Positions 33,301-44,229 of a stretch of 64,000 nt of DNA are shown here, in pieces. The stretch is from Schizochytrium sp. TIO01 (taxonomy: Eukaryota; Sar; Bigyra; Thraustochytrida; Thraustochytriidae): NCBI GenBank assembly GCA_004764695.1, contig SMSO01000014.1:1625148-1689147 (forward strand), given 5' to 3'. The position numbers and the translations under genes are program-made. The notes beneath the pieces were generated by a model. That model was not told the DNA's origin, did not search any database, and saw nothing but the letters and a program-made list of their open reading frames with translations. Within the stretch, counting starts at the first letter, position 1; every line of letters starts with the position of its first letter.

Positions 33301-35542
33301 TTTCTTTACTCAGCTCAACGATGATATTGAGGCTCAAATCCTTATGGAGTTTCCTATCCGGGGCAGAAATCGAATTGGAAGCGTTGCCCCTGCTCTCTTC
33401 GGGAATATAGACTTTGGTAAACGACTTCCGTTCGATTGGTCCGATGAGCGTCGCATCCACGAGCAGTATTTATGGGAAAATTCAAAGCTTTCGAGAGGAG
33501 AAAATATATCAGGTGATGTATTACCACGCTGCCGCCGTCACATATATTACGAATTGAAAAATCTCATTGAGGACGATGGGTCCAATGATACTCAGATTAG
33601 GAAGGAGCGAAAAGCAATAAAGAATAAAAAACTGTGGCGCAAAGACGAGACACTTGGCAACAAAGTGATTCTAGTAACGTCCGATAGACATCAAGGCAAA
33701 ACAACAATGCTTGCAACTTTTGCAGATTGGTACCGAAATCACAAGCCTCCGTCACGACTCCCAGTAATCTATCATGCTTGTGGAGCATCAATATCGTCAA
33801 CGGATTTAGTGCAAACTCTCCTGCGTGTTGGTGTCGAACTTTTGAGTTTTTTTGAGAATGAGATGGGTGATTTGCAAGAGTGGGCTCCTCCTCTAGGGCG
33901 GTATCTAAACCTTGAAACAGTTCGGGCTTGGTGGCAACGCGTATTGTGTCATGCAGCCCAGCTAGACTGGGAGGCTGGGCAACGGCGTCCAATTATAATT
34001 ATCGATGGCCTTTTCGAGTCTTCTGATCCTGCACTATGTCCAGCAGAAGAGTTTTGGAAAAGTATTCTTCCAGACAGGTTCAGTCGAAGGTGCCCACCTG
34101 GAATTTCCATTATCCTTTCAGCTTCAAAAGACAGCGTCGCACAAGAACTTGCACTTGAAGATGAACGCCAACCATATCCATATCGAGAATTTGAGATTAG
34201 GCCATTAGATCAGGAAGATCGAAGTGCGTTATTGAAAGATTCCTTTGGACGGTATAAAATTGTGCCATCTGCATCTTCACTGCAGAGCTGGTTGCGAAGC
34301 GACGAACCGCTGCTACCTGGGCACCTTGAAACATTTGTTCATTATGTTTTAAGGCAGCCTGGCGATCATGATAGTATTATTGAAAGTATCAAAGGGTTTC
34401 CGCTTGGGCAAACATTGAATCAGAGCGTTAAAAACTCATCGTTATTCCCTGATAATGCTGAAGCTATTGCAGAGGTGCCAAATGACGACGATGATTGTAA
34501 TTCCGAAAGACATCTTGAGGAATACAAAGAAGACATGGACACATTTAATGTGTCTACAGAAAGCTTTGGCAGGTTCCGTCACTTCCCTAAATCACAGGCT
34601 CAATGTAAGGAGGCACAAGTTTTAGACAAGCTTGTTGGGCCTTTAGAACTTGAGTTTGGACACGCTTTATGTCAGACGGTCTTGACCTGCTTGGCACTCA
34701 CAGGTCACATGGACGAGTCTGATCTATTTGAGTTTTGTGCACAATTTACAGATAGCATCTCAGCGAGAGAATGGCACAGATTCTGCCTTCGACTGAGCAG
34801 TTTAGTATTTTGTGTTACTGTTAGCGCAGAAAACGATTTGTTTTCTCGACAACGTGGATCTTCTTCGAGAAGTCTTCATTCTGTCGATTCTCGAAATTCA
34901 CGAGGACCTGAACCACGCCGTTTAAGTGATGTTGGTTCGCAAGAGGTGAACGCTCGTCGTCGTTCAGTTCATGAGGCCGTTGAATTTAAATTTCCACGTC
35001 ACGTATCAAATCCTGCAGATCTTAGTATGGCTCTGAAGTCTGAGGCCCATGGCGTACGCGTTCTGCGCTTAAAATACGAATGGATAGAACTAGATGTGCT
35101 ACGAAGATATTACGGTGAAGACATTGAGGATCATGCTGAAATTGCTACCTTTTATGGAAATTTATGTCAATATTGGGTCAGCAAGTTAGATGTATGGCAC
35201 GCAACGTCATCACTTTTCCCACTTGCCGCGCACCGTGCATCGATTATTCGTAAAATCGTTCACTATGCACTAAACTCTGACCAAATATTGGTGTATGTGA
35301 AACGCACTTTGCTCTCCAGACAAACACTGGTCGCAATGGCAGCTCAAAGTACATGGCACGATGCTGTATCGGGTATCCTTCGAGATTTTGAACTTGCTAT
35401 AAGAGCGGTGGAGGAGGCTGGGCTTGGATCTAGCGAAGAAGGGCAGACATGCGTTCTAAATCTGAAGCATTGGCATGATAGAATTGAGGCCAATACAAGC
35501 GAAATTAATGAAGATCCAGCCAACATTTTGGAATTTCTATAG
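27317..35542 (+). CDS. Giant STAND protein, C-terminal part: NACHT end, HEAT repeats, DUF4062, second NTPase
   Basis: 2,741 residues from the first Met, but this is a continuation and not a separate gene. The open frame reaches back to 27287, and VMPLTDKMQSQIVEMRL followed by EIVRNPLMLSLLISL is the expected end of the NACHT NTPase. Residues about 400-1450 contain many paired helices of HEAT/armadillo type (for example VAAAFALSHL, VRIAAVAAVIDWM). Residues about 1740-1840 fit DUF4062 as found in NWD1/TTC41/TEP1-type proteins: ISIYLSSIPDEMVVERQAL, then MVCFVGDRYGDPI. A second NTPase follows with P-loop-like VTSDRHQGKTTM (about 2120), Walker B IIIIDGLFES (about 2230) and a ...SIILSAS sensor strand, as in NPHP3/NWD1-like STANDs. 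The last 500 residues are helical with no recognised sensor repeat. Joined length would be about 3,992 residues. Confidence 0.8.
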   Translation: MPLTDKMQSQIVEMRLGSDHPRLLMIRTELRKAQYSEIVRNPLMLSLLISLLANAGSTAEKQKFTRSYLYQHAIAQLLHQSSMAKYGMRRGEDDKHIEQTLKILASTLSHDLLKTLAFTAHSMRIRDFGPEILNKVAETYTKDKVYSKSKYKGSEKEHAEVFDVVEIIQSSVLTGLCGLIATSKVSNPIKLVKEPSAASNRTSKTLYDKTSEVKDDDIESTSMAQSVRHVLRFVHLSFQEYLAGLFLVDHLQHALNSDKSENKASFRAAIIKVFRINPEKEDWGLLHDAWWQAVLGSMAGSMSENLFSAFVEVVLSWNDTTGTNVLLCGEMHAETEHADTESMNDSSPGSKVKRLIKDGFDAHIKEADLVEALTHPSRNLQLIALTEVHKLYDPRKAAQMIIHSERNPIFELPWYRRVAAAFALSHLSDAKKDEDIIDVLLELWSDDSPQVCRASVEAIAILRAENHRLVIEEVTRQLEDDVEAQNGLKLVSALHIQHPKVIEKVLYILARSSVNVDDAIEALHSLPLTEEFLYCLCHAISHSETLEIRMAAAQVYLLRCLPAKAVGGASVDETVETAFITWLEHPEPSFQIAAAQVIAKSSIKSFRLAQTLRNLQNQTSSISGDHSEIWNAAMRAICVTSHPIDKVVHEALQQGLSGKLSNTRADCLRELQQLLPKLGSRQQEKYGVILNEIILHDPDPSLSQQALVVQRQIPQTINSEYLETILSDSSCTAALRSEALQNFLDYNNNGEGKNVRKALSLMESWLSSASRGLASAALATYIRANDAESFLKALQLGIKNSWTDAFKILEAMEGHIVSFLSLFTRTQIDSLLQAFIDAYSSYNVEDRQSLSAFDSFSSLVLEAPASFCDILARLGDAGLTFSTPQVWLSNFKKSSDTKLQAAMANLLHPSIVNDLEEDIANIIKDSKSERRVRAALALAMHQNNLWQSVLVQNAMKAWIVDDDDAAQLAAVDVLLAIGDVGAPIVKLLPGLLHGKPLQLDKGIATRVYSSNRLRSDFTVRGLMPRKSTKARMRIAVLSHLKLRSEGRSRSFAATVHGKIALRDSLMQEVQDLILSPKFKLSEEELILWLRGTPHMQFLACEILRKVRKVEVETLKIASILFEMINFVDGSSTDLIQSEEKSQISENSQASKIETAGKQQRGSGNSTQQKDDLILEKSEPEPHEQNLGNIAFEALKYSFSRHVPWSENMERYLLEGRVPQLRAGVLISLDVSSLDVDKHSFTNIFTLIRSACLYDPDRSVRIAAVAAVIDWMKATLERNESMNKSLTMPVKNAITSISSVSASDEDSQPHQLVSEELSSNILRAEECLKDVFEVPDRDPMEIIEILSLVQTLSFHISSSIFIMLIELMHSCQNFDVRKQCASVLGSLPKIPLIAEQELLQLRAENWEAKGLWLDLLRKMRDRIGKRGKRGDKNRISDSQLMNFVGQFCNSNLCPQSPRTSDSSAEGRSPRSAGKRDTGFSQRLSSGFDQRLCYRFNRKEATLCVQMLKGFIDWKTCVDPVCLSSMFQVVESAVERGVMRPYELMLRFLLLNKHIRLDASIIMKLMLLGQADDEVLETERSRNFVRFFSQYQVKDYSEACDLVQLIGENGNIAALLFEPILNFLRRERAYRKPTKDTKPQAKLWAQIDELVQAKQTLEAAYLNKQMRFGFEIHDALAVSLDMLVLNGRSKIKEQRVREQALRDMRDAERDQARGVWFTPAQADLLLEHTRVPAHLAYQRSRLTSSVISIYLSSIPDEMVVERQALIFEILPEVNRRLHALGVPVELAVCNPEILDAKFDLITSRVGQDKEQPYEKRLALAKLCAPYMVCFVGDRYGDPIVSMKNRESIQMLERDHAFLSRPFTPHNALCYFRDAAFFHELSLHFTGLETSGIDEHNSLSARLDDSTIESQTKSDSARETGELNKQNSSMDEQDLAMLRRLKDRSQFEHAGAINLKSALEDEKDRIRKHAYVKSGVISLNSPVEISEDGVLMPASLHDFFTQLNDDIEAQILMEFPIRGRNRIGSVAPALFGNIDFGKRLPFDWSDERRIHEQYLWENSKLSRGENISGDVLPRCRRHIYYELKNLIEDDGSNDTQIRKERKAIKNKKLWRKDETLGNKVILVTSDRHQGKTTMLATFADWYRNHKPPSRLPVIYHACGASISSTDLVQTLLRVGVELLSFFENEMGDLQEWAPPLGRYLNLETVRAWWQRVLCHAAQLDWEAGQRRPIIIIDGLFESSDPALCPAEEFWKSILPDRFSRRCPPGISIILSASKDSVAQELALEDERQPYPYREFEIRPLDQEDRSALLKDSFGRYKIVPSASSLQSWLRSDEPLLPGHLETFVHYVLRQPGDHDSIIESIKGFPLGQTLNQSVKNSSLFPDNAEAIAEVPNDDDDCNSERHLEEYKEDMDTFNVSTESFGRFRHFPKSQAQCKEAQVLDKLVGPLELEFGHALCQTVLTCLALTGHMDESDLFEFCAQFTDSISAREWHRFCLRLSSLVFCVTVSAENDLFSRQRGSSSRSLHSVDSRNSRGPEPRRLSDVGSQEVNARRRSVHEAVEFKFPRHVSNPADLSMALKSEAHGVRVLRLKYEWIELDVLRRYYGEDIEDHAEIATFYGNLCQYWVSKLDVWHATSSLFPLAAHRASIIRKIVHYALNSDQILVYVKRTLLSRQTLVAMAAQSTWHDAVSGILRDFELAIRAVEEAGLGSSEEGQTCVLNLKHWHDRIEANTSEINEDPANILEFL

Positions 35543-36683
35543 ATTTTAGCCTCTTTAATGACAGCAGAGAGATAACAACGGTTCGAGCAGCGGTTCCAAC
35601 TCTCTGATGAGGTTCTATTTTGCAGCATCGCGTTCCTGATTTAATTATGAGTGACCTTTCTATTGATTCTCTCGTAGTATGCTAGCTTCAAAACCACCAA
35701 CTTATATGTAGATCATGATTTCTCTTGAACATCTATTATAAAACTTGTTCAGTTTCGTTAGAGTGTGATATCGTGTGTTGCAAATTATTGGGACACTTGG
35801 TGTATTCTGCATGGTTAGTGACGTCTCAAATAGTCTACGTAACGTCGCATAACGTAGTGCTAAATGCCACCCTTTTTCTTCAATTCTATGCGTTTTCATT
35901 TCGAACACAAGGGCACGAGCTCGCCACTGCACCGTTGGCTGGTTTCGTTATCATGTAACTAAAAATAACATCATTTTATATTCTTGTCGAAGATGAAAGC
36001 TAAATGTTGTTCGAATGGTTGGTTATCCTGGAAAGACTAAATTGTGAAAGGTCCAACAATAGCTTTGACGAGCTTTTCCAATTCCACCACCCTCAACAAA
36101 ACTCGGAGTCAAAGCCATGTCGGTACCGCACTATTTAACGTTGACAGCATGGGGCGAAAATATTTGTCATATCGGAATTGACATATAGGAGAGAGCTACA
36201 GAGCTACTTGGTGGCTGCCTGGAAGAGGACGGTCATTCGTTCTAGCTGAAATTAGCGCACGACTATTATGCTCTCACTTCGCAACATGCATGCTACACAA
36301 GGTCTTCACTACTGTTTGATCGGTTTCATGCGAGTAGCATTTCGACCAGCGAGAGAGAAACACTTGCTGGAAAATAATGTGTGTTTGCGTGAAGAACACC
36401 ATTCACTCCATTCCCCTGCAGGTCGAGCCATTGCATCCTCAGAGCAGTGAGTCCGGCGAATGAATCGCACCTAAAAGACAGATCCACACCGCTTCACATT
36501 ACCATCCGCACGGGTGCTCTCATCGTCCTCTACTTTTGACCACCTCGTGCATGCATGAACTTGCAGTTGGATGGGTGGGTGGGTACCCGAAGCGACAGCA
36601 ACCATTAAACTTTGTGTCAAAAGGGGAAACAGCCTTAAAGCTCATGAGCATGATCAGGTAAGTGTTACTTACCTCACTCAACT

Positions 36684-36728
36684 CATACATACATACATAC
36701 ATACATACATACATACATACATACATAC
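36684..36728. repeat. (ATAC)n microsatellite
   Basis: About eleven uninterrupted units. Confidence 0.9.
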
Positions 36729-36951
36729 ACAGTGCATCTAGCCCGACTACCTCTTATGGACAGGTCGAGAACTGACTATGGCGCAAGCTGTGATTAGATT
36801 TCCTGTCCAAAGAGAAGCAAGTTGCTTTCGCAAATAACCACGGAAGAAGAGCAAATCCGCTCCCTCTCTCACCGACAGTCAGCGTCAGCGCGAAGCAGGC
36901 TCGCCTGTCTGTCCTAGCACCTCAGAGTTCGGAAAGCAGAAGAGAAGATTG

Positions 36952-36969
36952 GCAGACAGGCAGGCAGAA

Positions 36970-37016
<47 letters not shown>

Positions 37017-37046
37017 AAGACAGACAGACAAACAGAAAGAAAGACT
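36952..37046. repeat. (CAGA)n microsatellite with variants
   Basis: A core of about twelve perfect CAGA units is flanked by GGCAGA, AAAGA and AACAGA variants. The flanks look like older, degraded parts of the same array. Confidence 0.9.
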
Positions 37047-37206
37047 GACAGTTTTGGATAAAACACGTAAACGTGGAGAGGCTATTCGTTCTAAAGTGTT
37101 TTGGAAATTGGTACATGTGTTCTTAGAAGAAAAAACAAAATCATGAAAAAGTAGCATTACATTATCTTATAAAAGAATAATAGAGTTAGTTATTGTTTTT
37201 GTTATC

Positions 37207-37231
37207 ACTATTATTATTATTATTATTATTG
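37207..37231. repeat. (ATT)n microsatellite
   Basis: About eight ATT units. Confidence 0.85.
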
Positions 37232-40200
37232 CTAGAGTTTTTTTGTTTTTGAAAAGGTAACAAATTAAGGCCGAAGCTACTAATCGTTGTTATCTGGATG
37301 CTATGACCTGTAATCTACCAAATTCTAAAATCTAAACAACAGGCCTTCTGACTTTTTAAATTACTATCCCACGTGCTCTTATTTCCCTCCCCCCCTTCTT
37401 TAAATTTTTATTTTTAATATAAATGATCAAAAGTAAAAGTAAATCCAGGTTTGCTATAAAAATAAAAATACACAGCCCAAGGTATATATAATCCCCCTAT
37501 AATTGGAAAACAAGTATCCCGGAACGTATTAATTATAATTGAAAACAGTACTTCGATTGAAGCAAAGTTTTCGAGGTAACCATTATTCCGCGAGGATAGT
37601 AGGTACGTTAGTCCTAGGCTCTCCCGCAAAGAGAAGGATAGCATATCGAACTTGGATGAAAGAAATAGGCCTGGTTTAAAAAAAAATATAAAGAAATAAA
37701 GGAAATGGGCAATAAAATATAAAAAAGTGGGAAAGAAGCAGCAGGAGAGAGGAAAACAAAAGAGGAGAGAGCGCACCTCTTCTAAAGCAGAAAGTGCAAA
37801 CTGTGAACCAAAGAAAAGATTTTAAAGAATAGTTCAGCAGAGCTTTAGTTAGGACAGGGTCTTCGTCATCATAGGGTATTATTCCCTATCTGGCCTGGCT
37901 GGGTGGCATTCCTGGATCATTGGAGTAACTATTTGCCAAAAAAGCAGAATAAAAGAGGTACGAGAAGTGCTAGTGAGGTGGGTTTGCCAAAGTTAGGCCC
38001 TTTCAACTCGAAGGATAGCATGAACAATAAAATTGAGGAAACTATTTCATCATGTTGTGCGAGCATCAAAGTTAATTCCGTTGATATCTTGACTCGTGTC
38101 GACTCAGAAATATAATTTAACAAATCAAAAAACCTAAACACCTAAAACGCCCTAGGCATCTCTCGAAGAACTGATGTGAGTCGTTCTTCTGACTTGGAAA
38201 CACAAAGCGGGGAGGGACGGGGTAGCACATAGTCTCTACAGTTTTCACAACAAAAGATCACCAGTGATTTTTTAAATACATTTTGCCAACATTTGATTGA
38301 CTCATCGTCTGTGCAGATCAAGCGACAACAGGGTTTTTCTAATGTCCTCATTTCAACTATCCGAGGATAAATTTAAAGGAGCGGGTCTAAAGCTTAATTA
38401 TTCAGTAGCTTCTTTGTTGTACGCTTAATCAGGCTATAATATATACCATTATGTCTAGTATTCCTAGCAATAATATTTTGTTTTTTACGTTTCAAGGGAT
38501 GTAAGAAATATTTTGCAGGGCAATATAAGTTTATTTTAAAGCACAGCACATATTATACACAAGAAGCACGAAGGAAATATATCAATGCTTTGACATGGTA
38601 TTAGTTCCAAAGACTTTTATACGTGGCTTTAAATGGTTAGGGTTGTAAAACTCAAGTCAAAGTCGAATTTGTAATATCAAAATGTTGAGGCATTAAGGGT
38701 ACCTTGGCATCAGCCAAAAATTGACAAGTTGGTATATCAAACCACCTAATTTTTCTTATTGCAAAACTTATTTTGCAAAGATGCCTCGCGCACTGAATTT
38801 TGATTTCACCAACAAGGTGATATCCCACTTTGGGGCAATGCATTGTTGCTTCTCATAACTGAAGAGGGATATTTTTTAATTTCCAACGCCTAAAATCTAG
38901 AAATGCCATCAGAGCTAATCGATCTTTATGAATGAAGGTAGGTAGCAAAAGTAGAGATATGACGCAATTATATTCTTTCTTTTTAAAAAAAGAAAAAAAG
39001 AAAGAATTCATACTTCTGCTCAGGTGTTTTTCTATTTTCCCCGGGCATAACTTAAGAATTCCCCCTTTAAAAAAAGCAAGAGCAGTTCTAACCAATCCTC
39101 TTATCTAGTCATAAGCAAACGCAGAGCTCTAAGAAGATAAGCTTACTTCGCAAGACGTCCTTAAATGTGTGAGGAATATCTAAACAAAACGATGCAATTG
39201 CAGATTGATTTGACTGCAGTTTCCAAAGCTCCTACTAAAGAGCTTGGGAACTTGATAATCTACAGACCTTTTAAGACGTGGAAAGGGGCTAACAGCAGCT
39301 AAGCGAAAAGCTACCCCTTCCCAATTTGCTTATCTTAGTTCAGACTTTGGGGTCCTAGCTAGACCTCTTACTTTGTCCTTTTCTTTTCTTTTTCTTTACA
39401 TTCTTTCAAGCGCCCCGGTGCTCCTTTTATCATAAATGCATTTAAAAAATGAAATAGATAAGTAGTAGGTACTACCTGCGTTGTCGAGCATTTCTGGAAT
39501 GAACTCTGAGCTCTTTTTTTCCTTCTTCTTGAAATTCCACCACTTCTGAGCATAATCTATAACGATCATGGTTTCCGCTGGGCAGACCTTATTCAGGCTT
39601 AGAGGCATTTATTACCTATTACACAGCGAGTTAGTCCTTTCGCTCGATGTGATTCCGGCGCTTTGGGCCTTCGCGGCGTTCTGTAATCCCTCTCATCCAC
39701 CGGGATCTGAATGGTTCCCCACAATGCAAATTGGACTACCATGGCCCTTCCGCAGCATTGATTTAAAGCTGGAGACATTTAAAGCTGGAGAGGAAGTCGT
39801 AAGCCCGTTGTTCCTCCTTCTCCTCGTTACGACCACTTGGCTGAATCCGCGGCCGACAGTAATGGCAAATTCCCAGGCAGACAGGCTCTTAGCTAGAAAA
39901 ACCTAAGTCATGTTTCTTAGATTCAATCTAACTCGCAAGAAGATGGTTTTGGTTTCCATGGTTCACGACACATGAGTCAGTCATCCTCGTAGACTCCCTT
40001 TCTACGCTAGCTAGCTAGCTACTATTATAGCGATGTAGCTGCTAAAGGAATCGTTAGGGCTACGAGCGATGCTTTTCTTCTGTAATTGTGATATACCCAA
40101 ATGATGTAGCTTGACAGTTTACTTTCCTCGAGCCAGGAAGATGAGGAGCTACCTCTTCGGTCTCTAAATTTCTTCTTCAACTTGTAAGACTCGCGCATTC

Positions 40201-43200
40201 TCTGTTTCGACTTCCAATACACGCCACTAATTAATCAAATAAGTAACTAAGTAGGTATCTAGATACCAGGTCGCTCAGTAAATTAGCATGAAGTTTGGCG
40301 AAAATGCGCCAATAGTCGGGTGCTGTTCGAATTCTAGCTTGAAACAGGGCTCTACAATGGTCGATGTGATATAGGGGGAATCAGGATTTTTTCTTGTTTT
40401 TGTTTTGTTTTTACCGAACTCGTTCCGAGTACGATCGCTGATTTAGAACAGCGCTAACTTACGAATAGCGCTGACTACGAGTACCTGAGTGCTATAAACG
40501 AAAAGACGAAAGAACTGAAAATTACCCGGCTGGCGCGCAACATGTTCTTCAAAGCCCGGACGTGTAGTCCCTTCGCTTGAATGAAATGTCGCTCATATCA
40601 CGATCGCGACAGGTAATATGGTGAGATGCGATGCATTGCTGAGTATTATGATGTAAAGGCGAATTCACGAGCCAGGGGCGATTAGGCGCTCTTGGCACTT
40701 TGGACTCGAGTCTCGATATTGTTGACTGTTTGATTTTAGCAAATCTGGCAAAACTAATTTGATTCGGTCGAACGTTTCAAAGCCTACCGTACGGCAATTT
40801 GTGCTCACACCGCGATGTTGAATGCTATGATCATGGCAGTAGGTCTTGAGTGAAAACAACTCGAGCCGTTAATGCGAAGCAGGTACATTGATTGTCAAAG
40901 CTATCATTGATTACCGCGCCCCATTGTTTTGTTTTGTTTTCTTTTATTCACTTTCATCTATTATTACCTAGAGAGCACCTAGATAACTTACAAAACATGT
41001 ATTCTTAAAAAAAATAAAAATAACGACGAACGAAAACAAAAACAACTCACGGTTGTTTTGAACAATTCCGCTCCGGGTCTGGATGAAATCAGTTCCCTAT
41101 TATCTTTACGATAAGTTCACCCTGAATAGGTATACCATTAAAAAAAAAAAAAACTTAAAAAAAAAAGAGTATATATTTAATATATATAGAGGAAATACAT
41201 GGTTTCCTTCTTTTCTTTCTCCTATCTATTTATTACAAGTTGATTTACATTCACTTTTTAATAAATATTGTAACAACATAAAACCTCAGCAGCAGTGCAC
41301 TCGTGGCACGCTTTGCAGTAACGTCCGGCCCAAGAATACAAACCAGAGTTATTCTTGTTAAACACCTTCAGTCCTTCAATTCTTCAGTCAGCAGATCAAA
41401 TAACCTGTGAAATAATGGGCAGAGGGCATGAGGGAAGGAAAGGAAGGCGAAACATGAAGGATGGAAGGTTAAAAACGCCAACGATTGAGTACTTTTCCTG
41501 TATATTTCAATGTTCTAAACACATTCTTGAGATGAAAGATAGCTGGACTGTAATAGTAAATGAGTGATTCTGGTCCCCAGCTGGTTAGAAGCTACTTTAG
41601 GAGTATACAGCGAGCGCTAGGCAGTCTAGGCCATGCGATGGAGTGCGACGATTTGCGCTGCGATGCAAAGTGGAAATGAACAATGGTGGCATTGACGGTT
41701 CTTGGTACTGATTTGTGGCAGTGGCACGAGGCAAACAAAGTAAGCACTTGGCACTTGGCAAACATGCATCTCACTTGGGTGTCTATAAACATAAACAAAT
41801 ACATACACTCAAAACAGCAGGACAGGCGGGTGCCCGCAATGGCCTCGTGGTGGAATGTGACTGAATGACTATATTATCGAATGAATGAATTCGATTCCCA
41901 ACCAACTCCGTAATCAACCAATTAATCAACTAATTATTTTAATTAATAAAGTGACCAGCTTCATTATTATTTTCATTTTTATTTTATGTTTAATTAATAC
42001 TAAACAATTTAAAGTAAAAGAATAATAAGAGCTCGGCTACCTGCTAGGTACCCAGATAAATAAATATAGATGCTGCTAGCGGTGTTTCGTTCCTCGTCTG
42101 TCTAGTTTAGTTTCTGTGATTTGCCAACTTAATTAAATTAAGGGCAATTCTCCCTGAGCAAGCTGGATAATAGTCTTATTGGGTTCGGATCAGGCATTAG
42201 GTGCTGGGAAAGGGATTCAGCGCACGCCTTATAGTACCGCTATCTTGGCGACTTAAGAGTGTTTAGCGCATAGACACATTCGAGCTCACTTAAGGACATT
42301 CTACCAAGTGTTAGCTTTCTTTTTTCCATGAAGAGATCCTCAACTAACTCGAGCTGAGAGTCTCTTGAAAAAACTTCAGTGCTCTGCGTCTTATTATTGC
42401 CATTATCATTTCTGCAGCCATCGTGCTCTCATGTTCCCTCAATTAAAAACAAAATAAAGCGAAGCAAAACGTGTTTTTAGCTTTTTTAAAGAATAAAAAT
42501 AAAAACCAATTCTTAACTTCGAAACAGATTCTCTTCTGATAATTATTTAGAGAGGAAGGACTACGATATTAAAAACTTGCGCCTTTCGTTGCGATAAAAA
42601 GTCACAAGGTTAGGAAAAGGACAGGAAAAGTATAAAAAGCACCGAACAAATAAAGTTTAGAGGGGTTCGCTTTATAGAAAGCCTCGCATAAAAGAAAAAG
42701 AGATGGGGAAGAAACTTTAAAGGTGGTAATTAAAAAGTATCATCGGTCGAAGGCACCATTGACGCTAACGCGGAGGCAGACTAAGCTTGCGGAGAATAGC
42801 TCTCTGGAAACTGTACAATGGCTCCTGAGAATGCCTCCCAGATGCATCAAAGCTGGCTGCCAGGCACCGCTTGCAATTCTTTTCGTTTTCCCCACTCGTT
42901 AATCGATCAAAGACTCAAGCAAACAAGGGAATTGATTGGACGATTCCCAATTGACTTCAAAGTCAACAAAAAGGAGGAATCAAAAAATTGCACTTGGTGG
43001 TCACGGAAGTTGGTTTTGTTTTAGTATGGGTAAAATCCCAAACTAAGAATAACTTTTAACCTGGATTCCAAGCAAAAGGAGGGGAAGAGTTTTTCCTTCT
43101 CCTTCTTCTTTAAACTGAGAGAGAATTAAAATAAAAAAAGACTAGACATGTCGTTACCTCATATAAATCACAGACTTTAGAATGATGCAAACAAAGTGCA

Positions 43201-43634
43201 GGTTTTCAGCTATTTTTTTTATTTTTATTTTTTAGATTAGGTTTTCCAAATACATTCCGATGGGAAAATTATAGAGCTCCGCTCTGGTGACCGATTGCAA
43301 TGCTACATCATGAACAAATAAAAAATACGAGCGAGAACAAATACAACATCCCAGTGCCTTGAAGCTTGAAATCGCCTCTCTTTGAACGGAGTCTGTATAC
43401 CTATCACCAATTGTTTGTTCATCCCGCTCTTAGGCGGCTCGAACTACATTCAAATCTATTATCTCTGAATATTGAAGCTAGAAAGAAAGCTAGTGCTCAC
43501 AGATGGTAGGTGGTAAGTAACAGTAGCCAGCCCTCGATAGGTTCCCGGTATAGGGAGTACTAGAGGTCGCGTGAAGAAGCAGAGAAACTAACAAAGTTCT
43601 ACTTTTGGATGGTGATTTGCCTTCTACACACAAA

Positions 43635-43660
43635 ACAAGCAAAGCAAAGCAAAGCAAAGC
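43635..43660. repeat. (AGCAA)n pentanucleotide array
   Basis: About five units, inside the start of a short open frame. Confidence 0.8.
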
Positions 43661-44149
43661 AAAACAAAGTTGTTAATACTGAGCCTACTATTGTGGCCTT
43701 CCCATCTATTAGTCAAAAAGTTGCAGAAAATCTTAAGTACAATGATGACAGCTCAATAGTTAGTTCAGGCCGACACTTAAATACGCCTATTGGTACTTTG
43801 CCTCTCAATGCACTATCAAAGGCTTTCACTATTGAATCGATTCTCACTGAGTCATTACCTTCATCGGTGCTTCTTAGACTCAGCAAAGAGAGTCAGAGAG
43901 GAGAGAGAAAAGAAGAAGAAAACATATTTGCATCATTTCTTTGATAGAGATGACTCAGCTCATACAAATCGCTCACAACGAGACAGCGACGACGCATGAA
44001 ACGCTCCCTCCCTGTCTTAGCCTCATCGCTCCCACTTGAACTCCAGCATCCCTTGAGCTACAGAACGAAGGTCAAACAACAGATAAGTCCGAATGTAAGT
44101 GATGTCGGTAAGGCAAAGAATAGTACGAAACAAACCAAGCTTCATGTCG

Positions 44150-44156
44150 TAGATAA

Positions 44157-44212
<56 letters not shown>

Positions 44213-44229
44213 ATAGATAGGTAGATAGA
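44150..44229. repeat. (GATA)n microsatellite
   Basis: About nineteen GATA units, the longest perfect tetranucleotide array in the window, with AATA and GGTA variants at the right end. Confidence 0.92.

Noticed and set aside
36949-37157. Cys/Leu/Ser-rich and Gln/Thr/Asp-rich frames in the CAGA array
   Set aside because: Pure translation of the tetranucleotide repeat.
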